23,815 nucleotides of DNA from Lineolata rhizophorae (Eukaryota; Ascomycota; Dothideomycetes; Lineolatales; Lineolataceae): contig MU001676.1 in the NCBI GenBank assembly GCA_010093515.1, positions 200,391 through 224,205 on the forward strand, given 5' to 3'. Made by a program: the position numbers and the translations under genes. Of this stretch, positions 1-8,775 are shown piece by piece. Numbering within the stretch: the first letter of the stretch is position 1; every line of letters begins with the position of its first letter. Below the pieces are notes generated by a model. It did not search any database. It was not told the DNA's origin and saw only the letters and a list, made by a program, of their open reading frames with translations.

Positions 1-23
1 AGGGGGTCTGACCGACCAGGGGG
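1..23. repeat. Edge of a 17-bp repeat array (variant unit)
   Basis: The window opens with AGGGGG followed by one 17-base unit, TCTGACCGACCAGGGGG. It shares its length, its TC start and its CCAGGGGG end with the four-copy array at 2592-2659 (TCAACGCAGCCAGGGGG). The array probably continues to the left of the window. With only one full unit visible, this could be chance similarity. Confidence 0.4.
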
Positions 24-351
24 TACTACACGTTATACATACTCTGATTACTTATTGTAGTAGAGGACGAGATCCCTACTTGGGTTTTCCAGGCTTTCCC
101 CCTTCAGTAGTCTTTCACGTGACTCCTCACCCCAAGCGAAATGTATTTAGCTTACTCTCCCTTTTTCTTTCCTTTCACGATAACCAACAAATACACACAC
201 CACTCCATACAGTCAATTTGCCTTGCCACTAAAAACACAACAAAAGTTCATTCCCTCCAAGCTCAGAATAGCCATTTGGTGGGTTGGAGTAGATCCGGGT
301 CGTATTGCGCATTGCTACGTTTGGTAGGTGCTACGGTATCATGCTTTAGTA
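24..351. other. Gene-free stretch, AT-rich
   Basis: I see no supported gene here. A 7-base inverted pair (TACTACA at 24-30 and TGTAGTA near 56-62) encloses an AT-rich stretch just right of the repeat unit. The open frames in this interval are short, lack domain-like sequence and are probably chance. Confidence 0.5.
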
Positions 352-522
352 TTACCTACGCTTGCTATCGGGAATAATAGGAGAATCGGCCAGTTTGGCC
401 AAATTTTCAACGTGGTGGATCTGCGGCGCTGTAAATGTTTCCCGTTTGCCATATTGTTCGAAATCAATAAAAATGATGTCCTCGGCATTTGACAGCACTA
501 AGTTGTCAACGACCGACTGCCT

Positions 523-705
523 TTGCCAAAGCGTGTCTACAAACTCCACACCACTAGAGACTTATCGAAGCACTTCCGACGGAGGCATCTCGCCAAGCTT
601 CGGGAGGATAAGCCAAGCAAGTGCAAGGTCTGTAATAATAAGGAGCTGAAGCAGGAGAATTACCTTCGAAATCATGCGCTTTCGGTCCACGGGATTTTCA
701 CTTGA
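523..705 (+). pseudogene. Remnant of a C2H2-like zinc-finger C-terminus
   Basis: This frame encodes about 60 residues ending at a TGA. It contains HTTRDLSKHFRRRHL, then CKVCNN, and ends in NYLRNHALSVHGIFT. The CxxC followed by HxxxxH has the spacing of a C2H2-type finger, and HFRRRH looks like the tail of a preceding finger whose cysteines are not in frame (a CLC triplet lies in another frame nearby, about 517-525). From memory, similar paired fingers sit at the C-terminus of fungal DUF3435 (FluG-type, tyrosine-recombinase-related) proteins, which are often mobile and often degraded. No intact upstream body or start is present, so I treat it as a gene fragment. The family assignment is inference. 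A chance ORF is less likely because of the clustered Cys/His/basic pattern. Confidence 0.35.
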
Positions 706-1649
706 GCCACTTGCTGGGACCTCGGCGGTTGTGTCTGTCGGTGTTGTTCCAGGCGTTCTCGCTCTCAGGTTGTGCGATGCTACATTGCGATCTTGCTATG
801 GGTAATCACCCCGATTGTTGCTGTCGCCGCAGAATTGACCATCGTTGCAGGCACCTAACAGATTTCGTTTCATAGTTTGTCACCCGATCTCATGAGTGAG
901 CTGGAACTCTTGTATTGTTATACAATTCATCTTTAAGTGTCCATATAGTGGATTCGTCCTCTCACTTTGCTGTTGACTTTTGGCAAGACCCTAGTCCTTC
1001 ACTATTTAGCTTATCGTTTTCGTAAGCCTTGTGAAACGTACGTATTGTACACTCCTGCCCTAATTCTGCTCAGCATACTGATTTAAATTAAGCTATTGGA
1101 GCCCGTTTAGGTCACAAAAGCTGAAACGGGCCATCTGATTCGGAGCCTAATCGAGCACCTCGAGGTCCTTCGACCCTTTTCAGGACACTAGCAAGTCTTT
1201 TTGCTCTGCCATTTGTAATAGTCTGCATTATATTATTTCCGTTCCATTTAGCAAATCGTACAATGGCCCAGCTTGCTTTTGGTAAATGAATGAGGAGGTA
1301 AAGTGTAGGAGAGTTTTGGGAACGAGGGATGATGGTGAAATGGAGAGTCATATAGACTAAGCTGGATTCTCTGAAGGGGGGTGGTCACGTCGAGTGGAAA
1401 GCATCCTAATCGTTCACTCAACGGTGTTGCCCTAGAACTGGAAAAGCGCGTCGCAACCAAAGGTCAAGCACCTTTTCAGGCTCCCCAGTCACGATATTTC
1501 TCGCCCTGATATGCTCCGTCAAGACTTGGAGTGGTACGGGCTTGCTGAAGTTCGGAGCATTCGAGCTCCAGAGCAGTACGGTATTGCAGAGTCGCGGGTT
1601 GGCACACGATTGCAGAAGCCTGGATTGGCGCACGATCCCTAGGGTCGGG
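706..1649. other. Gene-poor stretch, no supported feature
   Basis: There are no long open frames with recognisable domains. A minus-strand frame at about 1418-1633 has a protein-like end (segment VLTEHIRARNIVTGEPEKV), but it has no convincing start and I do not recognise it. It may be one more piece of the degraded material that continues at 1650-2540. Confidence 0.4.
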
Positions 1650-2540
1650 TCATTTCAAGCCCTGGTTAATCCAGTCAATGTCGGAGAAGCTGCTGGCGTC
1701 GCCAGCAATGCTGGTCTCGCTGTCGCTCTCAGTACTCCTCTCGTCGACAGCATCTCCGCGCGAACGTCTAGAATGTCCAGCTTGCCTCTCCGGGCTCCAA
1801 ACGTGACGTTGTGGTGCTGGCCGTCCTGGCTTTGATGAGCTTGTCATATACTGAGGCGCTTGTATGCCGACGGCATCCCCATCGTGCGAACGCATGTCGC
1901 CATGCTCGCGAACAAAGCCAGTCAGGACCCAGAAGCCCTGTTCGAGCGGCTTGACGTAGAAGTTCTAGACTGCTAGAGTATAGCCGACTACTCGTTCAAC
2001 GGCAGATGCTACTCTGCCGTAGTACCTAATCGGGGCCTTGTCCCCTCGGCCAGTGACGATAAGGATAGAATCTTGTTGCGAGAGCGGATGCATGGTCAAA
2101 TCTACAGTTATCGCCGCTAGCGCCGGCTGTGGGCTTCTCCGTATAGCCCTGGACGCCACTCGTTAACCTATTTGGCTCGTATTCGCTAGCTTGCCAGTGT
2201 TGCGACAGAGGCGTGGCTTCGATCCGGTTCCGCGGCTTCGTCGGTCCGCCCTAGAATCGAAGGAAGATTTCGTAGTGCGTGAAGAGTCCTGTCGTAGGCG
2301 TACCACTTCACACTCATCGCCATAGCCATCGCCATCGCCATCATTTAACTCGGTCGCTTCAGTCAAGCCAGCATCGGTTCCTGGGACAGCGACGCTGTCT
2401 CGGGTCTGGTGTCCGTCGGTGAGAATGAGCATCTTCGGTTTGAGCTGCAGGCTGCGGTGGCATTGGAAAACCTCCGGCATCCGCTTCTCGTGGCTCCGCG
2501 TCTGTGTCTGCCGGCCCTCTTTTGACGCGTCCAGAGGCAT
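1650..2540 (-). pseudogene. Long interrupted reading frame, unrecognised
   Basis: Three consecutive minus-strand open segments (about 2540-2163, 2159-1965 and 1964-1650) lie in one and the same frame and are separated only by two in-frame stop codons. Together they span close to 890 bases. The content reads like protein: a D/G/E-rich patch (DGDGDGYGDE), a central segment containing RYYGRVASAVERVVGY, then FYVKPLEQGFWVLTGFVREH, and an acidic, serine-rich C-terminus ending DIDWINQGLK. I do not recognise the family. A decayed gene is the simplest reading; splicing around the stops was considered, but no good donor/acceptor pairs were found. There is no start context I would defend. Confidence 0.35.
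2315..2342. repeat. Short hexanucleotide repeat (CATCGC)n
   Basis: This is a run of about four and a half CATCGC units with one change (CATAGC). On the minus strand it encodes the DGDGDGYGDE patch of the interrupted frame around it. Simple-sequence expansion is the likely origin. Confidence 0.7.
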
Positions 2541-2591
2541 TGGTGGTGAAGAAATTGAGGTGTAAAGCTAGCGGACGCGTCATGACGCGTG

Positions 2592-2659
2592 TCAACGCAG
2601 CCAGGGGGTCAACGCAGCCAGGGGGTCAACGCAGCCAGGGGGTCAACGCAGCCAGGGGG
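2592..2659. repeat. Tandem array, 4 x 17 bp
   Basis: Four perfect head-to-tail copies of TCAACGCAGCCAGGGGG fill 68 bases, giving a strand-biased, G-tract-punctuated minisatellite. The sequence just after it (CCAGGGGGTGGACCACGTTA) resembles the sequence after the unit at the window start (CCAGGGGGTACTACACGTTA), with 4 of 20 positions differing. The two sites may therefore be related and bracket the degraded block between them. Confidence 0.9.
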
Positions 2660-3136
2660 TGGACCACGTTAGTAAAGTTATAGAATACATAGTAGATAGT
2701 TAGGCTTGGGGGTCTTAGCTCTCTTAACTATAGGCCCGGACTCTGCACGTGACCTCTGTAGTTGTTAGAGCCACTGCTGGTTCGGATGCTCGGGCTGACC
2801 CCAACCGGAATCGCGGAAACTAGAACTACCGAGCCACCAATTACCGAGCCACTGATTATCAATTCCCGAGAGGCTCGTCCGATTTCACGTGGCATCCAAT
2901 GATAGAGCCCTTCCATAACTAACGCGGAATCGTTCAGCGCGCGGTGGCGTAGCGCTTCTTCTTAAATGTTTTTCTAGGCCTACATATCAAGGTTTTCTCG
3001 GTCCTTTTAACACGATGAAAGTTGCGCTTCGATGAGGTTTAAGACTATTAGACTACCTACTATTAATCGGTTGCCTCCCATTGGACGACACATTAATTTT
3101 CAGCCGCCTATCGGTAAACGAGGTTATTACCCAGCC
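2660..3136. promoter_or_regulatory. Upstream region of the hemerythrin-domain gene
   Basis: There is no gene here. An 11-base direct repeat (TACCGAGCCAC at 2827 and 2842) is present. Close to the gene are an ATG at 3015 opening a six-codon frame and an in-frame ATG at 3032 that could extend the hemerythrin protein by 35 residues. The 3137 ATG has the better context (GCCATGG). Confidence 0.4.
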
Positions 3137-3800
3137 ATGGCGGACCTTCCAGAAAGTCCCAAGCCAGCCGAGTCCAACGTCGGGTCTGAGCAATGTTCGG
3201 AGGCGGCGGAGGAACCGAAGAAGGAACTGTCGAAGAACGAGGAGCTTCCTAAGCTTAGCGCCCATGATTTCAGAATCTACAACCGGATGTCCGAACATAT
3301 GGACATGTTTGTAAGTAGACAAGGAATGCTTGACTGCCGTATCATTCCAGGAACCACTAACACGTTCGTAGCACAACAACTTCCGCCTTAGCTGGAATAC
3401 TCTTTACTCGGCTTGTGCCAATGGCAGGCGTCCTGCCGGCATGACGATGCGTCAGTTCATCTTCTCCGGCCTGCGCTTTTGCCAGGGCCTCACCTTCCAC
3501 CATGACATTGAGGAACAGCATATCTTCCCTTTGCTGGGCAAGCGCATGCCGGCTTTTAAGAAGGATGGCGACCCCCTCAAACAACACAAGCAGATCCACG
3601 CCGGCCTGGACAAGCTAGAAGCGTACCTGGAAGAGTGCCAGAGCGGTGCCGAGGACCTCCGCATGGATCGGATGAAGGAGATTATGGACTCGTTTGGAGC
3701 GGTGTTGTGGGCGCACTTGGACGATGAAGTTAGGGAATTAGGCGCGGAGAACATGCGGAAGTACTGGTCTAAGGATGAAATTATGAGGATGCCAATGTGA
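3137..3800 (+). CDS. Hemerythrin-like (HHE cation-binding) domain protein
   Basis: There are two exons, 3137-3310 and 3372-3800. The 61-nt intron has donor GTAAGT, branch site ACTAAC and acceptor TAG. The spliced product is 200 aa. Residues 1-45 are acidic and low-complexity; the rest is a four-helix bundle. Candidate di-metal ligands fall where the HHE family has them: H54/H59 in helix 1 (MDMF-HNNFRLSW), H101/H102, E105/E106 and H108 in helix 2 (TFHHDIEEQHIF), H130 and H134 in helix 3, and H173 with D176/E177 in helix 4 (WAHLDDEV). The intron call is decided by restoring HNNFRLSWNTLY. The family binds iron or similar cations; in fungi most members have unproven roles in metal, oxygen or redox handling, so no substrate is assigned. 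An upstream in-frame ATG at 3032 would give 235 aa with a basic N-terminus. The gene stands alone between two gene-free blocks. Confidence 0.9.
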
Positions 3801-5051
3801 GATTACCACATGGGCTGTCCTCCAGCTTGCTTCTATCGGACAAAATGCATCCGGGGTCACTGACATCTAGTGCATTTTCATATTCCTCTCCGGTTTAGGC
3901 AAGGCTAAGAGATACCCGCTTTCTTTCGAAAAGTCAAATTGTGGTTTTCATAGAATTAGAACGCACCGCTCAGTCGGTTAAAGGCATCGCTGGAGGGACG
4001 TGCTGGAAAGTCTAGACCACTGAGGATAAACTTATTGCTATGTAGTCGAGCTAATCCCAGAGTCATCGTCTAGCGCTAATAAAAATCCGATTATGGGTTC
4101 GGACATTTAGGTTCCAGGGCCTTAGCGGCAAGACGTGGACAATATTTACAAGTATGAACTGAGTACTCACACTAGTTGTACGCCAAGTTTTCATTGCCTA
4201 GCAAAACGAGACTTGTTGCATTCTACTATTTTATGTTCTGACCTTTCCTACATATGTACTGGTATAACGTAGCAATTCCGCTGAACTTCTACAATTCCAT
4301 CTATGAGGCACCACCACTACTTCGGACACTTACTTCGTTTCTCGTCCGAATAGGTCTATGCGGCTCTCCTAGCCCGGTTTCGTCTCATTTGTCGAGAGAC
4401 GCATACAGTGCTATGTGGGGAATTAAGTTTCACTTTCAACGATTCGACATTACTATCAGAAGCGCAATGCCTTAACCCTAATACTTGAAGCCACATGCAC
4501 TATCTACTGGGGTATATTTAAAGATTGCGGGGATGACGTGAGGAAGCCAGTTCGTTTGGTTCCGCTCCGTTCCTCCGAAGTAATGCACGCTATAGTATGT
4601 ACAATTAACGCAGTCGTGCGTGTAACGCGCCATAGGTTTGCCTTGAAGTAATACTACAATATGAGAAAGCCAAGTCTATTCACTAGCACAGCATCGCAAA
4701 TTTCCAGAGTCTCCAATCTATGCTTGTAGCTTCGCAGGATCACAGCTAAGACTGTAGGGTCCTGCGCGATAGTAATGTAACATAAGCGTAGCTTTGATTT
4801 GCTTTTTTCGACACGTAGTCGCACGATATTTATTTGCTATAGTACTCTAACATATCGTAATCCTAACATTCTTGCTCGTGATAAGCCTATGGGAAATATT
4901 GTACTGACTATCTTCTTCTATATCTTCTATACATCTTCTGTGTATAGAGACCGTACTTACGCCGCTCTACGCCTAGGAAGATCTTTATTTTATGCGCACG
5001 AACTCGGAAAGTCTAGATATAGGAGCAACATCTATATAAGGAGGCCCTCCG
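3801..5051. other. Gene-free AT-rich stretch
   Basis: I find no supported gene. Codon-like structure and splice signals are absent, and the open frames (for example 4254-4475) are short with no domain-like content. Many TA-rich words suggest mutated, possibly RIP-affected, non-coding DNA, though I could not compute RIP indices. Confidence 0.55.
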
Positions 5052-5540
5052 ATGCTGTTGCTCTGCTTTTCGCTCTCTCCTCCTTACTCCTCTGCTACGT
5101 GCCCTTGCTGTGCCCTTGCTATACTCTGGGCTGTATGCTCCTATGCTGTATGCTCCTGTGCCATGCTCCTGTGCTACGTGCTTCTCCAGTGCTCTGCATA
5201 CTCTACTCTGCATACTCCACTCTGCATACTCTACTTTGCATACTCTATTGCTCTACATGCTCTACTGCTCTGCATGCTCTACTGCTCTATATACTTTATG
5301 ATACTCTATATGCTCCAGTAGTCCAGTGCTCTATATACTCTGTATTCTCTAATGTTCTAATGTTCCAATGCTTCAATACTCCAATGCTCTAATACTCTAA
5401 TGCTCTGTATGCTCTGTATGGTCCTCCAGTTCTCTGTATGCTCCAGTGCTCTGCATACTCTATATACTACGTGCTCCTTAATGCTTTATATACTCTACTG
5501 CTCTATATACTCCTATGCTCTGCTGCGTGCTACCTATACT
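5052..5540. repeat. Degenerate TGCTCTGCATACTC-type minisatellite
   Basis: About 490 bases are built from variants of short words such as TGCTCTGCATACTCTAC, TGCTCTATATACTC, TATGCTCCTATGC and ATGCTCTAATACTC. The plus strand is very rich in C and T with regularly spaced TGCTC. Units of roughly 8-17 bases drift along the tract from TGCTCCTATGC-like on the left, through CTCTGCATACTC in the middle, to TCTAATGCTC-like on the right. Because the unit lacks stop codons, long open frames cross it in all plus frames; these are artefacts of the repeat and not genes. Confidence 0.85.
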
Positions 5541-5572
5541 ATTTAAGGGCAGAGCGGTAGTATAGCGATTTT

Positions 5573-5680
5573 GAGGCCGTATTGCGTATAGCGATGGTAG
5601 CATAGTAACTTCTAGGTCGTAAATAGAGCGTAGCGATCTAGAAGTTACTATGCTACTATCGCTATACGTAATATGACCTC
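5573..5680. repeat. Near-perfect palindrome, 47-bp arms, 14-base loop
   Basis: The left arm 5573-5619 pairs with the right arm 5634-5680 around a 14-base loop (TAAATAGAGCGTAG). Core arm words are CATAGTAACTTCTAG and CTAGAAGTTACTATG. When one arm is reverse-complemented, five of 47 positions differ and every difference is a transition (C/T or G/A). Weaker similarity continues outward (GGTAG...TAG words). It could be a small foldback element, a replication-derived inversion or a structured transcript. No flanking target duplication was obvious. Confidence 0.9.
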
Positions 5681-6288
5681 TACGTTACCTCTACGCTACC
5701 TGTCTACACGTTGCTCTACTACTACGCTGCTGTACTATATAATGCTATACAATGCTAACCCGCGCAATTCGAATTTTATAGTCGAGTAGAAGCTTTTCGG
5801 GGCCGAACGGGCGCTAGTGGAAGATCCGACCTCATAGGCCCAATTTAAAGGCGATTGTCGGGCTCATAACTGTAATCTGATAGCAGAGGAGGAATTAAAG
5901 AAGTCTTCGTTTAGTAAGGTGATCCGGTTCGGAGGAAGTGCGGTTCAACCTCTGCGCGTGCGGTTCCGTATGAAGGTAGGGCACACTACCCCGTACGTAC
6001 TCTAAATACAGAGCACTTTTGGGGAACGCTTCTGGTTGGTTAACTGCCGATTCGGGTGGGGTTGCTTGGCATCCCTGCCCGTGCCTCCGATGACGACGCG
6101 ACTTAGCGAGGTCGGTACGAAAGCTACAGCGCGAAAACCATCACGGCTTCAATTCTCAGCTCTGCGGTCCGGGCGTCCGCCATGGCGGTCCTACCGCCAA
6201 ACCCGTTACCGCAACTCCTCCAAGATTCAACAACGTAACCTGAATCCTAGTGCTGGTCGCCTTCTTAAAGTCGACATTCCGGACAATC
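5681..6288. promoter_or_regulatory. Repeat tail and 5' region of the pantothenate synthetase gene
   Basis: Bases 5681-5760 continue the low-complexity TACG/CTAC words of the palindrome region. From about 5775 the sequence becomes ordinary spacer and then GC-richer leader. ATGs at 6090 and about 6182 open short frames ahead of the main start. The one at 6090 runs 69 codons and overlaps the main ATG at 6289 in another frame. The transcription start is not visible, so whether they are in the mRNA is unknown. Confidence 0.4.
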
Positions 6289-7433
6289 ATGGCAGCTAGG
6301 CTCTTGACTGGTGCGAAGCTCTCGTCCAACTCTCTAGCAGAATGAAGAATCTAACGAACGAATCATTCCCAGGTGTTCGCAGGCTCTCCACCTCCGCGCC
6401 CGCTAAGCATGGCTTCGCCCCCTCGATGAAAATCTTCCGCGATGTCCCTCCTCTCCGCGGCTACCGGCGGCACCTCCTGCGCGAGAGCCGTAGCGTCGGC
6501 CTGGTGCCCACGATGGGCGCTCTGCACGAAGGCCACCTGTCGCTGGTGCGGCAGGCGGCGCACGAGAACACCGACGTCTTCGTCAGCATCTACGTGAACC
6601 CGACGCAGTTCGGGGTGAGCGAGGACTTCGGCAGCTACCCGAAGACGTGGGACGCGGACCTCAAGAAGCTAGAGGTGGTGGACAGGGAGCTGGCGTCGAC
6701 GGGCGGCGCGGGCAGGATCAGCGCCGTGTTCACGCCCACGACCACGGTCATGTATCCGACGCTGCCGCCGACGTCGGAGGTGGATGGGAAGGGCTCGTTC
6801 GTGATAATCACGCCGCTGGGGGAGATGTTGGAGGGCGCGTCGAGGCCGGTGTTCTTCAGGGGAGTGGCCACGGTGTGCATGAAACTGTTCAATATCGTGA
6901 CACCGGAGCGTGTGTATTTCGGGCAGAAGGATGTGCAGCAGACTGTCCTGATCCGACGGATGGTGAAGGACTTCCATCTCGACACCGAAGTCCGGATCGG
7001 GCCGACTAAGCGTGAAGAGGACGGGTTGGCGTTGAGTTCACGCAACATCTACCTGGGAACGCGGAGACGCGCCGTAGCTACGATCCTGTCCCAGTCTCTC
7101 CTGAGAGCCGAAGAGCAGTTTAAAAAGGGAAAGCGGTCACGTGCAGATATCTTGTGGCCAGCGAATGATTTAGCGTTGCAGACGGCGATGCATCAGGAAG
7201 AGCTGCCGCCTTCGCAGCGAGCTAGGTTTGAAGTGGACTATATCTCGCTCGCCGATCCTGACACTCTCGAAGAGGTGGATGCTGTTGACGAACGCAAAGG
7301 TGCAGTTCTGAGTGGTGCGATCAAGATGCAGCCCCTTGAAGATCCACAGCATGGCGAGGATCGCGGCATTGGTGGTGGTGAGACTGCCGTGAGGCTGATT
7401 GACAACATTATTCTGCATCCGACTACTACATGA
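6289..7433 (+). CDS. panC: Pantothenate synthetase (pantoate--beta-alanine ligase)
   Basis: The enzyme makes pantothenate from D-pantoate, beta-alanine and ATP through a pantoyl-adenylate, on the path to coenzyme A. I model two exons, 6289-6310 and 6373-7433, with a 62-nt intron (donor GTGCGA, branch CTAAC, acceptor CCCAG), giving 360 aa. In spliced numbering, family motifs are PTMGALHEGH at 53-62 (HxGH nucleotide-binding signature), NPTQF at 83-87, FGQKD at 190-194, and REEDGLALSSRN ending near 232. The short first exon joins to give MAARLLTGVRRLSTSAPAKH, a basic, Ser/Ala-rich stretch without acidic residues that looks like a mitochondrial presequence. The alternative is the unspliced ATG at 6342 (363 aa). 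The C-terminus ends HPTTT, so there is no SKL-type peroxisomal signal. It is convergent with pop4, 524 bases away. Function is near certain; the N-terminus is inferred. Confidence 0.95.
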
Positions 7434-7957
7434 GCTAGAGGGCATTATTCAAGCTCAATATCTCGTGACGAAAACTATTGAGGCGGAGTTTTGAGCATCA
7501 AGATATGCAATATTCTATGAGATTCCAGAGAAACACCTTAGCGTCGTAGGTCCCGAACACGATTATGAGAAGTTGTATTCGGCCTGCGTAAAATTTTTGC
7601 TTTAAAAAATGACTAAAGATGAAGTTGATGGCGCGCTCTAGTGTAACCTTTCTGTACGGGGCACTCAACGATCAGCTTGGAAGCTTTGATGCACGTACAA
7701 TGGAGGTGCGATATTTAAAGTGCGCAACGGCTTTAGGGATTGCGGAAACTAAAGTACTGTTTGTACTTTTAGAGCGCACAGATTCATTGCTGTGCGCTAT
7801 AGTAGATCGAACATTAAACCTGACTTTCGATCGTTGAATGTACGCCGATTTAGGTCATGGGTATGTTTAGAAGAGCATTCAGAGCCAAAGAATTAGACCA
7901 GACAAGCAATTGCACCTTTTGATTTACTATTACGGCACCTTTATGCCCTGTTTTGAA
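7434..7957. other. Convergent spacer with hairpin-forming sequences
   Basis: These 524 bases separate the 3' ends of panC and pop4 and should hold both 3' UTRs. A 72-codon open frame (7619-7837, +) starts with ATG but shows no recognisable motif. Nested inverted repeats lie at 7731-7798, the clearest being AGCGCACAG (7773-7781) paired with CTGTGCGCT (7790-7798). Otherwise I see nothing. Confidence 0.5.
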
Positions 7958-8775
7958 TCATAGATTCTTGGGCACGTGGGCTTTGAATTTCTTATTTGCC
8001 CGATCACCTGCCCGAACAATGAATTGATCTCCGTGCAATTCGAATATCAATCTTTTCGGAGGATTCTGGTTTTCGGTGCTAGACTCTTCGTTCGATTCAC
8101 CGAGCGGGATCTCAAACCGAAAAACGGTGTGTTCCTTAGGTATAACTGAGAGGGGTGTCGTTAGCATACTCTGGTGCAACACTTGGAGTGGAGAGAACTC
8201 CGCCGCTCACGTTTAAGTTGATTACGCCGGGTGATGAGCTCGAATGCAAACTTGGTATCCTTGGCTACAATTCCCTTGATGCCAACCCGGTCCACGCATC
8301 TGCATCTCACAACCTCGAGTTCCGCGCCGTGGAAGTCTGCACTGACGAGCATTGGCCCCGCAGTCTCAGGAGTCACGTGAGCACGGGAAGCGATCCCTTG
8401 CTCGGCCTGGTCCTTCTGCAAACCGAGAATATCGCGCATGTACGCGCACCACATGCGATGCAACGGCTCGAATATGGCGTACTTTTGCTGGTCACTGGGG
8501 ATGTCGTGAACGCCTAGAGCCCTCTTCTCCCGTGCCGAGAATGGGCGAGGCTTTTGGGACTTCCGACGCAAGGCATCTTTGCGAGCTCGCTCGCGTTGCC
8601 TTCTCGTTCGGGCATTCGCGACGTCGACGTCTGTGGGGCGCAGAAACAAAGGGCGGTCTCGTATCTTTTCGTCATAGACATATGTGGCGGACGACGGGGA
8701 GTGCGCGCGCTGCAGGAGCTCTTTCACGAAGCCCGCCTTGGCGGTGTTTGCCGGGTCGGGTGCCGATGAAGCCAT
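7958..8775 (-). CDS. pop4: RNase P / RNase MRP protein subunit Pop4 (Rpp29)
   Basis: Pop4 is a shared protein of nuclear RNase P (5' maturation of tRNA) and RNase MRP (pre-rRNA processing). There are two exons on the minus strand, 8775-8211 and 8145-7958, with a 65-nt intron (donor GTGAGC, branch GCTAAC, acceptor CTCAG), giving 250 aa. Residues 1-90 are variable and include a very basic stretch near 53-86 (RTRRQRERARKDALRRK). The Rpp29 Sm-like fold follows: WCAYMRDIL near 109, ADFHGAELEV near 146-155, VGIKGIVAKDTKFAFELIT near 164-182, and IPKEHTVFRFEIP, LIFELHGDQF and DRANKKFK at the C-terminus. Splicing restores the family sequence LKLIPKEHTVF across the junction. The length is close to yeast Pop4 (279 aa). 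The start at 8775 has a good context and the open frame upstream lacks family sequence. It is divergent from the ABC transporter gene and convergent with panC. Confidence 0.93.

Noticed and set aside
4799-5392. 197-codon open frame on the plus strand and its overlapping partners
   Set aside because: It runs through the minisatellite, whose unit lacks stop codons in all plus frames. The product is Cys/Leu/Tyr-rich repeat sequence with no domain, and the frame opens with TTG.
7619-7837. 72-codon ATG-started frame between panC and pop4
   Set aside because: It overlaps the inverted-repeat cluster and the expected 3' UTRs, has no recognisable motif, and its length is within chance.
8088-8100. GTTCGATTC, a B-box-like word
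   Set aside because: It lies inside pop4 exon 2, with no cloverleaf around it.
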